Position numbers and translations under genes: made by a program. Positions 12,725-25,421 of a stretch of DNA of 64,000 nucleotides are shown here, in pieces. Every line of letters starts with the position of its first letter. Position 1 is the first letter of the stretch. Below the pieces are notes generated by a model that made no database searches, had not been told where the DNA came from, and worked only from the letters and a program-made list of their open reading frames with translations. The DNA comes from Oscheius tipulae (taxonomy: Eukaryota > Nematoda > Chromadorea > Rhabditida > Rhabditidae): NCBI GenBank assembly GCA_037178975.1, contig JASJZH010000004.1, forward strand, positions 4,030,001 through 4,094,000, read 5' to 3'.

Positions 12725-13159
12725 CTATTTGGATTTCTGCGAAAACAACTTCATGTAGTCATCTGCTTGGAAATTATCGTCAATCACTTCCTGCTTCATT
12801 TTCTTCACTTTGGGCTTACGGGCAGCCAGTCTCTGTCGTCTCTCGTCATCCGATAGCATTTTCAAATCGACAGGAAGTTGAACCATCTAAAGTGGCCGTG
12901 AACTAGAACCTAATAGCAGTTACCTGACGTGGTTCAGCAGCTCTGATTTCAATAGTTGATCCATCCGGACGGACAATATTTACAGGGTAGCGAAGCAGAT
13001 ATTGCCCTCTGGCGATTTTTCCGAGACTGGCTCGCCAAGCGTTTTCTCGAACTGAAGAATATGAGAATAGATCGGCGATGAAAACTGACCAGAACAGGCG
13101 GAGAAAACATTTGTCGACTTTAAAAATGTTGCTTGGAGTTGGCTGCGTAAGGACTGCAT
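12725..13159 (-). CDS. MRPL55: Mitochondrial ribosomal protein L55
   Basis: Large-subunit protein of the mitochondrial ribosome. After removal of introns at about 13046-13083 (38 nt) and 12887-12924, one frame runs from ATG 13157-13159 to the stop at 12725-12727, giving about 110 residues. The N terminus (MQSLRSQLQATFLKS) is Arg/Ser-rich without acids, as in a mitochondrial targeting peptide. The body carries the L55 signature: RGQYLLRYPVNIVRPDGSTI, the EPRQ turn, then LPVDLKMLSDDERRQRLAARKP, ending in an acidic/basic helix. A TTTGTTTCAG acceptor lies about 30 nt before the ATG. The spacing to LACTB upstream (111 nt) and DPM1 downstream (131 nt) suggests operon membership. Confidence 0.85.
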
Positions 13160-13270
13160 CGGCCTGAATAGCAATTTTAATAGCAAACTGAAACAAAAAG
13201 AGATATTTGTTATGACGGAACAGTAAAATAGAAGCAAGTATCTGATAGCATGTTTATTTAAATGAAAAAG

Positions 13271-15843
13271 TTAATTTATCACAGGCTCGGACCGGTAATC
13301 GTGGAAAAGAGCTTCGATGTCATTCGCAAGGCTATACAGGGAAGTGTCCTGGAGGTTACAAATCATCGTCAGACACAGCCCGCTCGGCACTGTGGGATCC
13401 TTTTGGGGAGTTGGCCGTATAAGCAGAATCGAAGATGCTCCAACAGCAGCTCCTAAACTTCGTGAGAATGACTCTGCCTAGTTTGGACCAAATCAAATAA
13501 TCTTTTTGCTTCCCGACCATTTCCCCATGTTTCACTCGACAAAAGGAACTACCTGTGTGATACCAGAGAGTAGAGCTAGTTCTGAACATGAGTTGTATTG
13601 ATTGCTGGTTTTCTTACTTTTCTTGTCCGTCTAGTCCATCAACACGCATCCATCCCAATGCAGCCTTTGTTGTCGAGTCAGCAGATGTCTGAATCTCCCC
13701 CTTCCAAAAGTCGTCGAGGACGCCTTTTTGAAGGAATCCTTCATCAAGGGAATGGAAACTTCAAATGGGTAAAGGTGTGATAGGGGAAACTGGCTAACCT
13801 CTTCAAGTAAAAGTTTGCTAGCGAAAGCAAGTCTCCGACATTCGAAAGAAGCCCACCTGTTTGGAAACTATGTTATCTGATCGATTGCGACTCACCTCCG
13901 GCCCATTTGTAGGAATTGTCTACCTCTTGGCAATTATTGAGAACACCTTCCTGCGTTCGAACGTAATACCTGAAAAAGTATACTTGGGCATGAAAATATA
14001 TGTCTTACTTGGCTCGATAGGGAATGATTCGCTTGTTTACGTCCAAATAAGTGTTCCTGAGCTCGTACTTCATACATAGTTCGCGGACGAGCTTCGGGAA
14101 ATCTTTTCCAGCAGCCTTTTCTAGCACCGCACTGACTAGTGTTAGTCCGTGAGTGGTGTAGCTAAAGAGAAATTAGAGAAAAAAAAATTATAGAAACTCA
14201 CTTGAAGCTGTTTCCTGGGGAATCCAAAAGGTCGTCGTCTTGGAACATCTTCAACGCATCGCAGACCGTGGCGTAGCTTTTGTTGGAGAGAAACTCTTTG
14301 GTGCTCGTGTTATTCGCATTACCTTCGAGGTCAGCTTCTTCGGTTTTCTGAAAAAAAAATATGGTAAATAGGAGTATGCCAGAGTTCAGTGAAAAGTGCA
14401 CTCTGTTTACAACTGAAATTGCTCTCATGGCGAACTCGTGTTTTTAGCTCATCGTCTTCTTCATTTCGATTCTTTTTTGCTTAGTTACCATAGTTTCTAT
14501 ATTTTCAATGCATAGTGGCAGTTTCCAGTTCCGTGAATCAGATATCTATAGCCAAAAGCTCTTCATGTCACTGGTGCCACCGATCTCACTTTTCGAAAGT
14601 CCTTCGCTTTTTTTATACCAACTTTTTACAGATGTCTTCTCGCCTTCTCACAAATGTCGTCCGCCTGACAACAAAAAATCGCTCTCCTTTGCAAATTTCT
14701 TCCGCACAGTACCACGATAAGGTTAGCTTTTAGTGTCCGTAAAGCACAAGGTAATTTTTGTAGGTAATTGATCACTACGAAAACCCGAGAAACGTCGGCT
14801 CGCTGGACAAAAATGATCCCACTGTGGGTACTGGAATTGTTGGTGCTCCAGCATGCGGCGATGTCATGAAGCTGCAAATCAAGGTGAGCGTTTTCCAGAT
14901 ACAGTAAAAAAATGTTTAGGTTGATGAGAATGGTAAGATCGTCGATGCGAAATTCAAAACGTTCGGCTGTGGATCGGCAATCGCTTCGAGCAGCTTGGCT
15001 ACAGAATGGATTCATGGCAAAACCATCGAGTATGCCTCAAACATCAAAAACGACCAAATTGCGAAAGAGCTATGCCTGCCACCAGTAAAGCTCCATTGCT
15101 CCAGTAAGACTTTTTTTTTCTCATTTTCATCCAAGATGTTTAGTGCTTGCCCAAGACGCCATCCAAGCTGCATTGAAGGACTACCAGAAAAAGCAGGCTA
15201 GCAAGACCGTCGCCTAAATGCTCACACTGATTTGTACATGTTTTCATAAAAATTGTTGTATAGTTTTAGAAAATGCTCTACAAGTGTTTTTGTGAAGAAT
15301 AAACTGACCTTTGCGTAATGCCGAATTCCACCTGTATGACAAAGTAATTGTCTTGTAGTGATCTGTACAGGGTTATTGTTGAACGACTTCTTTGGAAAGT
15401 CGGGTAAATACTCCTAAATTGTAAGACCATAAGACGGAACACAGATACAAGTACCTCAATAGGTTTGTTCAAGTCCAGTTTTCCTTCTCCTACTAATCGT
15501 GCCGCAATTGTAGCAGTAATCGGCTTTGAGATACTAGCGATTCTCATAATCTGACGTTTTATTTGGGAACTAGAAGCTGCTTGCAAACCGTATTTTCTGT
15601 GCATGGGGCACCAGTTTCAAGACAAGCGTATCCAAATCCCTGTGTGAAAATTTTCTTTCCGTTAACAGTCAATCCGACGGCCAATCCTGGTATTCCATGA
15701 ACAACCATATGCTTCTTGATAAGCTCTGAAGCCAGTGCAATGCGTCTGTCCACAGTATCTTCCTTCCCTCTTCTCCAATCACTGACCGTTCCGGAACCAG
15801 CAACCAGTCCTGCAGCTGCCGCCAGTGCCCAAACCCGTCGCAT
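13271..15843 (-). CDS. LACTB: LACTB-type serine beta-lactamase-like protein
   Basis: Mitochondrial intermembrane-space protein of the class C beta-lactamase/penicillin-binding fold. The ATG at 15841-15843 is preceded directly by TGTTCAG. The N terminus has a hydrophobic Ala-rich segment (targeting/anchor), then HGIPGLAVGLTVNGKKIF. The catalytic SISK (Ser-x-x-Lys) follows in MRIASISKPIT (about 15530), then LLCHTGGIRHYAK (about 15320). After a 961-nt intron (14348-15308) come a charged linker, the YTTHGLTLVSAVLEKA helix, VDNSYKWAGG (about 13890), GLLSNVGDLLSLANFYLK, and a final exon with SRSLGAAVGASSILLI to the stop at 13271-13273. AATAAA follows on the minus strand at 13253-13258. The whole ISCU gene sits in the large intron on the other strand. 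Stop-to-start spacing is 87 nt from the PTB gene and 111 nt to L55. Confidence 0.9.
14632..15217 (+). CDS. ISCU: ISCU iron-sulfur cluster assembly scaffold protein
   Basis: Mitochondrial scaffold on which [2Fe-2S] clusters are built by NFS1/ISD11/frataxin. A Ser/Arg-rich presequence (MSSRLLTNVVRLTTKNRSP) is followed by VIDHYENPRNVGSLDKNDP, the first cluster ligand in GAPACGD, the second in FGCGSAIASSS, ATEWIHGKTIEYA and the third in PPVKLHCS, then LAQDAIQAALKDYQKKQ. All three Cys ligands, the conserved Asp and the LPPVK HSC70-binding motif are present. Three short introns (about 14720-14763, 14884-14921, 15105-15142) are removed. The ATG directly follows CTTTTTACAG. The gene lies entirely within the 961-nt LACTB intron on the opposite strand. 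Confidence 0.96.
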
Positions 15844-15930
15844 CTGAACATTTACGTTTGGGTTTCTCTACGTTTTCGGAAAAAAAGATGGATATAACCA
15901 CAATAAGACGAAAACGAAAAAGGGGTGCCT

Positions 15931-16624
15931 TTATTCAATTTGAGGAGATTGGAGCTCTTCGCATTGCTCCTCAACTCTTTTGAAGAGACTGTCAATATCA
16001 AGAACTATTTGATTTGACTGGTTACGGTTTTCCGCCTGAAAGACTTGAGCCTTGTAATGTCCCGAGTCACCAAAACAGTTTTCAACAATTGCACAATTAA
16101 ACCTGAACTCGTGTTGTTTCATTTTTTTTCTTTTGGTACTGTCTTACTTTCCGAATCCGTCTTCAAAGGCAACACTAAACAGCAGATTCAGCAAGGCTAT
16201 CCTTCGATAACTTAAAGTTTTGTCCGGAGACATGATTTGGACTCCGTGACGGGAAAGCCGAAGTACTACCTGTGTGGATGTTTATAAGAATGCTTTATGT
16301 GGAACCGACCTGTGCCTTTCTAGCATCTCTGACAAGACTTCCATCTAGCTGGGCCATTTCCAACTGGTCTATTACCTTTTCTTCGTCTGACCTGTCTGAT
16401 TCTGTCACAAAACCTTCCTGGTGTTCACCATTGCGTTGTAGCTGGACAGACACGGATCCAAAATAAATCAGGGTATGCTCTAGCATTGACAGAGATGAAG
16501 TTTTGCAGATTAAGCTTGCAACAGTGTTCGTCGACTTTGCACGTTTTTGAATTTCCGCGCCCCGCTGCCAAGGCAGTCCTTTAGCGCCTTTAAAAACTTT
16601 GTCATCCATTTTCTCCAGCCACAT
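15931..16624 (-). CDS. PTB/PID-domain adaptor-like protein
   Basis: About 205 residues over three exons joined by short introns (about 16271-16309 and 16102-16147). The fold pattern matches a phosphotyrosine-binding domain: LIYFGSVSVQ as the first strand, a helix with DEEKVIDQLEMAQLDGSLV, then VVLRLSRHGVQIMSPDKTLSY, IALLNLLFSVAFEDGFGK, YKAQVFQAENRNQSNQIV and a last helix LDIDSLFKRVEEQ. The length is close to the small PTB proteins such as ICAP1, but I cannot assign orthology. The start at ATG 16622-16624 is the first good Met; the frame stays open further upstream across the proteasome start. The stop TAA at 15931-15933 overlaps an AATAAA. It would be the first cistron of the LACTB/L55/DPM1 series. 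Confidence 0.55.
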
Positions 16625-16669
16625 TTGATCTGCTGCTCTTTCTTTTCCCGTTTTCTTCTTCACAAATAA

Positions 16670-17625
<956 letters not shown>

Positions 17626-18338
17626 ATGTCCTGTTAGCAGCCCGGTGACTTCATTCTACTATCGATATCTATTCTCCTTCATTATGCCGGTTTTCTGACT
17701 ATATGTACTTTTATTTTATTAAAACTTTTCCTGTCAAGGAGGAAGTCGTTCATTGACCGGAAGTTTTAAACTCCGGATGCTGGAAACAAAGGTGTTGTCT
17801 TGAGGACGGGGACAATTCGACGTATTGCTGTTGGTTTTTTCTAGGCATAATGTGGTCTTCCTCTTGATGAACCCGCTGTCACTTTCATGGTGCCTTTGAG
17901 GGAAGATCACTCGGCTCGTCCCCAATTTGCTGTCTTCTTCGAAATTGGCTATTCACGCTTGGCGGACTCACCGTTCCTGCTCTTTCCGTTGACGAGTTTC
18001 TCACTCGTCAAACTAATGCTCTTCCCCCGTCTCGGATCAGAAGATAAGAATCTTTCTAGGATATTTTCAGAGATTTAGTCTCCTTCGTCCCGCCCCCTTT
18101 CTCTATCACAATTTGCATACGTTCATGCCTTCTCCTCTTCTCCATTTGCCATTTCATCTTCTATTCTTTTCTCCCTCTGTTCTTTGATTAAAGCCTCTAA
18201 ATAACCTTCTCTCTACAAACAAAAAACTTGTTTTTTTTTGCCTGCAAACCGAGTAATCTTTTTAGACCCGCAAATGAATATATACATACAGTGCAGTGCT
18301 TTCTCCTCTTTTATTGCTTCTTGAAACACTGGTTCAGA
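17626..18338. other. Intergenic, no gene recognised
   Basis: Contains two open frames (minus 17734-17925 and plus 17887-18078) that have no ATG in good context, splice partner or domain. The second half is strongly pyrimidine-rich on the plus strand and probably belongs to the promoter of the following small secreted gene. Confidence 0.5.
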
Positions 18339-18632
18339 ATGAAATTGTTGGCAGTTATCCTCGTGTGCTTGGGTGTCTTTGTCTCCTGCCAGCTGAATGA
18401 GGACAAACGAAGTGCGATGGGAGGGTCAGTCCAACTGAACTTTGAGGAAATAATCATTTCAGTTCCGCCTTCGGAAGTCTTGACCGTATTCCAGTCTCCA
18501 TGCTGCGTAAGTTCTACTCTCTCAACCGTCCTCACGAAAAGAGAACTCTGCGAAACAGTCAAAGTAAGTCAAGTTGTTGACATAACAAGAATGAATTCAG
18601 TCGGTTACGGAAGGTCGTTCTACATGGGCTAG
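18339..18632 (+). CDS. Small secreted protein, candidate neuropeptide-like precursor
   Basis: An ATG at 18339 follows TGGTTCAGA, a possible trans-splice acceptor. It opens a strong signal peptide of about 18 residues ending VSCQ. Two introns (about 18423-18461 and 18563-18598) give a precursor of about 75 residues ending at the TAG of 18630-18632. With this splicing there is a Lys-Arg after LNED and another after LNRPHE, so proprotein convertases could release a peptide of about 30 residues and the C-terminal piece TLRNSQIGYGRSFYMG. There are few Cys in the mature part. An alternative splice choice in the middle exon changes the central peptide, so the internal sequence is uncertain. No known neuropeptide family is recognised. 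Confidence 0.45.
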   Translation: MKLLAVILVCLGVFVSCQLNEDKRSAMGGSVQLNFEEIIISVPPSEVLTVFQSPCCVSSTLSTVLTKRELCETVKVSQVVDITRMNSVGYGRSFYMG

Positions 18633-19359
18633 GATGTCTTCTCCTATTCCTTCGAATCCACATGTTGTCCATAATAAAGAGAGTGTTAGATATAATCGCC
18701 CTCGGGCATCGACGCAATTATTCGAATCGCGTTGCGTCGGAACTCCTCTTGTAGACGTTTTCCAAGGGAGGAGTTCATTATGCGGAGAATGGGCTCAATC
18801 TAGACGAATGAGGAACTTGGTGTTCCCTTTAGCTAAAGCATAATTCCGGAGAGTATCCGTACAGCTGGAGAAGGAGTGGTCATGGACTGTTTGCTGTCTG
18901 TCTGTCAATCCAAATACTCAATCTCCTCAACTCACACGATTACCGCGTGAGCTGCGTCGGAACTGCACAAAGGAGATCTATTCAGTAGATCGAGTGACCG
19001 CTCTTGTTTCAATCACGAGAGCCAGCGCTCCCCTTCAGCCTCTTACCCAGTCATCTTTCCTTCGTTTTTCAAGCGTTTTGAAGTCTGCCGTTTCCTAAAC
19101 GAATCGGGTTTGAGACACTATTTTGTGACAGTATTTACCGCTTCCCGGAACTGGTCACGAACTCAGTTGACCACTCGATGGCTTTTCTCGCATTTTGAAG
19201 TGTCGTCGCGTGAAGCGTCTCCTTTTCGTTTTTGCTCTGTTTATCAGTGCTTCATGGGTCGACGGCTCGCGCGTGTTTGGTCACTCGAGAGTCTTCGCGC
19301 CTCCGCGGCAGTTATCTCACACCTCCTGTTCCGAACTCTCTTCCAGATCGTCCGACTCG
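18633..19359. other. Intergenic region with clustered stem-loops
   Basis: No protein gene recognised. Positions 18711-18818 hold several short inverted repeats (separate entry). The remainder is probably the upstream region of the Kunitz/lustrin gene. Confidence 0.5.
18711..18818 (+). other. Cluster of three short stem-loops, possible structured RNA
   Basis: CGACGCAA pairs with TTGCGTCG across a 14-nt loop (about 18711-18740). Directly after it, AACTCCTC pairs with GAGGAGTT (about 18742-18776). GGAAC pairs with GTTCC (about 18809-18824). There is no coding potential around them. They match no snRNA, tRNA or SL RNA that I can recognise, so a function is speculative. Confidence 0.25.
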
Positions 19360-22300
19360 ATGCGACCGCTATTCCCACTGCTTCTACTGATACATTGGGT
19401 GATAGGTAGAGTGTTTTCTGTCCCATATAACAGACTTTAGCACTTCCTTCCAATAAAGGATGCTCTCTTGGAGACGTGTGTAGCACTTGTACCATCCAGA
19501 CAGCTCTCGGTTCTTCCTGTCTCGACGAACCCGATAAGAAACCGTTCTACTTTTGTAATCCGCGGACAAAGTAAGAGGTGTTCTGTATTGTATACGGAAT
19601 TATTAGGGAAGTGGATGTGGACCATTCGAGTTACTTGAAATGTAAGGGCAAGAAATGGAGTCAAGAGAGCTGTTCTGCTGACGGTAGAACACACTTCAGT
19701 TTGACAAACTTCGAATGCATCGATCCATTCAGGCAGGTCTTCTACGCTGCACAAGGTACTTCAGGTACCCACATCTAGAATGTTCTAATCTTTCCTAGCC
19801 TATTCCGGGTCTGGAAGAATCTCCGAAACCTGCAGTTTCAACACTGACTGTCTCGGAGGAATGCTTTGCTCCATCGGTCAGTGCCGCTGTCTCTCGACCT
19901 ATGTGGCTGTCGATAGCTACTGCTATGAAAGTCTGTCCTCACAGAATAAGTGATTAAATTTGTTTTCAGAGATTTCTCCAAGTGAGAGTGGCTGTTTCTA
20001 TGATGTTCAGTGCAACTCTGTTTGGCCGGATTCATTCTGTAAGTGACTAACAATAAGAATATGGACGATATTTACAATGGTAGATGTTATGGTCTCTGAT
20101 GATGACTTTTTTGATTGTCTTGAGAAATGCTTAACCTGCCACCTGTGAATTTCATTTCAGTTTGTCTAGATAACAAGTTGTTTCTAGGTAAAAACGGAAT
20201 GTGCGTCTGTCCGAACGAAGATATGATTGCCGTGAAGACGAAGTGAGTTCATTCAAAAAGGATCGTGTCCTTTTTCTAGTGATCTCCAAACAGCCTCGCG
20301 ATTTCCGCAAATAGATCCGGACAAAGAGATTGCGAAAGAGCAGAGAACGATTTCAGAGACGGTACTCTTTGTGTCTGGCAGTCTTCGTCTGAGCCATCAT
20401 GCCCTCTTCCCTCTCTTCCTCCTCCGGAATCTCCCGCCGCCTTGGTCGTGCTTCCAGCTGTGGCAGGAAAGCAGACGGTTAGCATAGCTGCCTGTAATCC
20501 GCAGAGTAACACAATCCCTCAAACTGAAGAAGCACTTCATTCCAACGCCCATGAACACAAATGTTCTGTCCGAGGTCTTGTGGGAGATCAGCCAACCCCA
20601 ATTGACGTGTCCGATGTGTACGACTGTATTGACAACTCAAAATTCTGGAAGGAACAGGTTCGTTTGTTTCGAATCGAAGAAAACACAACTTCCCGCAGGG
20701 TAAGAAGGTAACAACTCATCCGCTGGGAGTCTGTTGCATGAACAGAGCTTTTACCTGCATGCAGCCGAAAAAGGGAGAAAGTGACGCTCTGGGATCCGTT
20801 CCCAGATGGTGGTTCAACGGTGTCGTCGGGTCTTGTCAACAGTTCCTCTTCGATCCCACCTCTTCTGATGTCAGTCCAAACAATTTTGAGACTCTCGACC
20901 ATTGTGGGTATCTACTTGTTAGCTTTTCGAAGAGCTTATCACAACGATAATAGAACAATTCCTTCAGGCGAGAGCTACTGCAAAGACACCTGTCCCAGAG
21001 GCAATCCCGCTTATCTAACTTCGAAGAGTCAATTGGGAATGTCTCCACATGTCGGATGTACCACGACCCATCCTTGTCCCGATCCCTTCCACTGTACCGA
21101 TGTGGCCAGTCAGAGCATGTGCTGTCCGAGCAGAAGTAGTCTCTGTTCTTATAGAATACAAAAAAATCTTTTCAGAGTCACTTTGTTCGGATGCCGGAGG
21201 TCGTTTGAAGGATCCGAAACGGACAGCTCCCTATGACGCGGGTATGCGATTCGACCAGCTGACTGGAGAAAGTGCCAATTACGCCATGGGAATCAGTACA
21301 AGGTAACGTATCCTTTTATCAAGGACACTTTTTTCAGATACTACTACAACCCCACCGACGGCCAATGCCACCCGTTCACTTACAACGGCTTCCTTGGCAA
21401 TTTCAACAACTTCCACAATCAGGCTGACTGTCAGATATTCTGCGCTAGACGTGGGCTCCATCCAATTCCAGTACTTTTTTTTCAGTTCAATGTACGCATG
21501 GAAATCCGCTAACTAACGGAAATGGAGCTCCTCAGCGTTGTCAGAGAGATACAGACTGTCCCAGCACACATACTTGCGCTACCGAGCATTCAGTCTGCTG
21601 CCCTTCGCCTCGTACGTTCTAGTATTTCTCACCTAGATGGAAAAATTACAGAGACGCTTTGCACAGAGCCATTGAGAGTTGGAGACTGCAAGCAGTCTGT
21701 CCGTCAATTCTGGTACAATGCAGAAACCAGGACTTGCGAGGCCTTCCAGTATACCGGCTGTCAAGGAAATAACAACCGTTTTGCAAGTCTGAACGAGTGT
21801 CAAAGTTACTGCAAAAACATCAATGGTTTTTTTTTGTTGTCAATGTACAAATCTTAACATGATTCAGCTGAGCCCAAGTGTCTTCAAGGAAGAGCTTACA
21901 TCGACTTTAGTGGAAAGTACATGCAATGTGGCGAGGGATTGGGTAAGTCACAGAGATGGTTCTATAAACTGAGAAGTTCAGGCGGGAATTCTTGTCCAGC
22001 TAATTACGAATGTTCTTTTGACGGCCTGGTACATGGATGTTGTCCTTCGAAGGCGTACACTTGCTCTCTTCAAATGCACAAGGGAGTCGCCTGTGGATCT
22101 GGTTCTTCCTACCGGTTCTACTACAACAATCAGATGAAAGAATGCCAATCCTTTCTTTTCGCAGGATGTGACGGTACGTGAAATAGTAGTAACTTTGCAA
22201 CGCACACTTCAGGAAATTCTAACAACTTTGCTACATCAGAAAAGTGTCAGGCCTTTTGTGAAATCGCAGGTATTCAGACTGCAATAGCGAAACTAATAAA

Positions 22301-25300
22301 GAAGTTCAGTCTGTCCAAACGGCGGTTCGCCTCTCCGAGCCAATTCGAAGGTGCGGACTTGTTCCTCGACGGAGCCCTGTCCAAGTGGATACGAATGTAG
22401 TATGGTCGAGGCCAACGGAGTTACTCAGAGAAGATGCTGCCCGACTAAAGTCTCGATTTGTAGCAAGCCTCCAGCAATGGGTATCCTGCCAAAATGTTCT
22501 GGTAGTTCAGGCCAAACCAAGTAAGCCTTTTCATGGAAACAAGACGCGTCAACAAAGGCTGGAGGGAGAGAGTATCTGCACTCGCGCCCGTACAATCTCG
22601 GCGGTCCAGCGGCAGGGCGCTATAAAGGCGGCATGCGAGTTCTCTAAACGAGCGCTGTGAAGACCAAAAACCAATTACGCCGTTTACCCATCCGATTGAC
22701 TGTGGCGACACATGGACATCTGAGCCTTTTGCTCTTTTTGCAGATACTACTTCAATATGGCTCTGCAGTCTTGTTCTTCCTACACAAGCAACGGATGTGA
22801 CACGTCGATGAACTCTTTTGGTTCGATGGCCGAATGCGAGGACTTCTGCTTCAGTGCGGGCTGTACAGCCGGGGACACAGTCTATAAGGATCCGAACTCC
22901 AACAAGCCTTTCATCTGTAAAAACGAAAACTTGGTAGGCTTCTCCTAAAGCTCAGTGAAATCTCTTCAGAACAATTGTCCCAGTAATTTCCATTGCACCC
23001 TAAACGCACTGACGCAGGAACACGTCTGCTGTGGCTCCGATAGTCATGGTTCGAGTTCTTTTTTGAGAGAAAAACTAGTGATTCAGGTGTTTGTCCATCT
23101 GGAGAAAAAGCTTACATCGATCCTCGAAACAATAGTCCGAGACAGTGTGCAATGGCAGCCGACGGCAAATGCCCCGGAGGTTATCTCTGTCGATTTTCTC
23201 AATCTAACAACAAGTATTTTTGTTGTGGAAGCATTAGCGGATGTAGGACTAGTTATAATTTTTCTTATTTCAAATTTAGCCATGTGTCCTGCTGGTCGTT
23301 CTCTTTTCCGTTTCACCTCGACTCAACTGCCTCTTCAATGTCACATATCCGCTGCTGTTTCCAATCCTTGTCCTCCCACCTTTGCCTGTCTTAGCGAAGT
23401 TCCTCACGCTTTCCAGGGTTTCTGCTGCTCTCAGCATCGTAAACATGAATCGTACAAAATAAATACAGAGTTTTTAGCCATTTGCCCTCGTGGCTCCGCC
23501 TTCCATTTGGACGAAAAGAGCCAGATGCCGACAACATGTAGCAGCGAGGGATTCGCGTTCTGTCCCCAAGGGTACACTTGTCAGCAACAGCCAGAAACCA
23601 ACAGCTTCTTTTGCTGTGCTGGAGCACATCCTGAAGGAGTCAATGGTTGGCTGAATGAGTTCGATATGTGATACCGCCTGTTCAGATGGTTGTCCACCTA
23701 ACCAGTTCGCTCACATTGTGGATGGAACTGTAAAAGACTGCGATCCTTTCAATGTACAAGACACAAACTGTCCTTCTGATTACACCTGCCAATGGTCTCT
23801 CAAGAACCAGAAGTATCAATGTTGTGGAACACGTCCCATCCGACAGACGAAGCCTCACACCATCGGTTAGTTAGTCGTATTTTACCAGCCTGGCTCCTTC
23901 AGATGACGGATGTCCAGCTCGTCAATTCGCACTAGTCAGTCATGGGGGCAAACCTCGTGTCTGCACTGCCGGCGAGGAAAAGTCCTGCCCGATTGGCTTC
24001 TTCTGTCAGTTTTCTTCCAAAAAGGGTCAATTCCAGTGTTGTGGACAGAGCGGAGGTACTTTGGTCCCCTCGTTTGAGCACATTGAAGATATTCAGGTTG
24101 TCCAATTGGCAGAGCTGCTTATATTGCAGTCGACGGGAATGCTCAGGAATGTCTGCCGGGACCAGACATGTGTTCTGATGGCTACGAGTGCGTGAAGAGC
24201 ATCTATCTGGAAGGAAAGAACATCTGCTGCAGCAAAGAAGGATCGGGTTGTGCCGAAAACGAAGAACTTATTAATGGAGAGTGTATGGTGAGAGTCAAGC
24301 CGGAAGGGAGCTGTCATAAGAGCGAAGAGTGCGGAGGAGGATCATCATGCATTGACAACACGTGCACGTAATTTTCTCTCTATCAATGCAATTGTCCCAA
24401 TATTAAGATGCCCACCTGAGCAAATAATCATTAACGGAGCCTGTACCAAGAAGGAATGTGGTTCGGATCAAATCCGAATCGAGGGAATCTGTACGGACCG
24501 AGCTGACATTGGACAAGCTTGTAAGAGTTCTCTCCAGTGTGTGGCCAACTCCCGCTGTATCTCGGGTCGTTGCGATTGTGCAAAAGGAGAAATGGTCAAG
24601 GGAAACAAATGTGTCAAGCAGGAAACAAATACCACCGATTCTACGGCAAATAGACAAGGTGTCTGTCCGACAATATCTCAAATGCCCTATTACGAGAAGG
24701 GAACTACTCGAATGCGATATTGTAGTCAAATTGCCGACGATTGTCCGTCCGGATTCACCTGTCAGTACAGTGATCAAGTCAAACAGAATATTTGTTGTGG
24801 AGAAGAAGGGAAGAACGTAGAGAAAATGACCACGCCGGCACCAAAGAAACCAAAGGGAAGAAGTTCCAACCATTGTCCAGCCGGAATGAGTCCCTACTTG
24901 CTCAATGGCAGACCGAAATCTTGTGCAACTGGGTCGTGTCCTATCGGTTTCCAATGCAAATTCAGCAACGGCAGAAAGGACTACTTCTGTTGCACAAAAA
25001 ATCCCAAAAAGTCATCATCAGACTCTTTCCATATGCAAGGTAACTCATTGTACTAATCAAATATAACACCTCCTTTAGGAGGAGGCTGTCCTCGTGGATC
25101 AGCCCTGTTATTCCCAACAACCAAGGAACCAGTCAGCTGCAATCCTGATAGTAGAGCCTGTCCTCACGGATATCTCTGTCTGCCTCATACTTCCAAGAAG
25201 CACTTCCAATGTTGTTCCGTCGAAGCAGTGAGAGACATGACTGGCGAGGTCGAAAGTTAGTACTTTTTCATTTGCTAACAATGCTGTATTCAGTTACCTG

Positions 25301-25421
25301 CCCGTCATACTTGGTGAAAGTGGACAGAATTGTGAACGGCGAGAGGAAGCCATTCTGTGTGAAGAACTGTCCAGCTGATCTGATCAAAATCGACGGAGTC
25401 TGTGCTCCAAGAAAAGTCTGA
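19360..25421 (+). CDS. Large secreted Kunitz / lustrin-repeat / EB-module protein
   Basis: Signal peptide MRPLFPLLLLIHWVIG from ATG 19360, then a Cys-rich extracellular protein of about 1,500 or more residues running to the stop at 25419-25421. Five Kunitz-type domains are visible at about 20750-21000, 21175-21460, 21660-21825, 22057-22265 and 22450-22860. The third has the exact BPTI Cys spacing 8-15-7-12-3. They are followed by about ten lustrin-type repeats (CP-G ... C ... CP-GY-C ... CC) between 22860 and 25240, with an EB-like module at about 24250-24620. Such combinations are typical of nematode secreted protease-inhibitor or cuticle-matrix proteins. Introns are mostly 35-50 nt, but the one at about 22518-22743 is near 225 nt and GC-rich. 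Whether this is one gene or two adjacent ones needs transcript evidence. AATAAA lies near 25486. Confidence 0.8.

Noticed and set aside
17734-18078. Overlapping minus and plus frames after the proteasome gene
   Set aside because: No good start context, no splice partners and no recognisable domain; probably intergenic.
22560-22660. tRNA-like GC-rich segment in the Kunitz gene intron
   Set aside because: No A-box/B-box pair or cloverleaf could be drawn; left only as an unusual intron.
24403-24954. 183-codon minus-strand frame opposite the lustrin repeats
   Set aside because: Antisense shadow created by the repetitive Cys/Gly codon pattern of the plus-strand gene.
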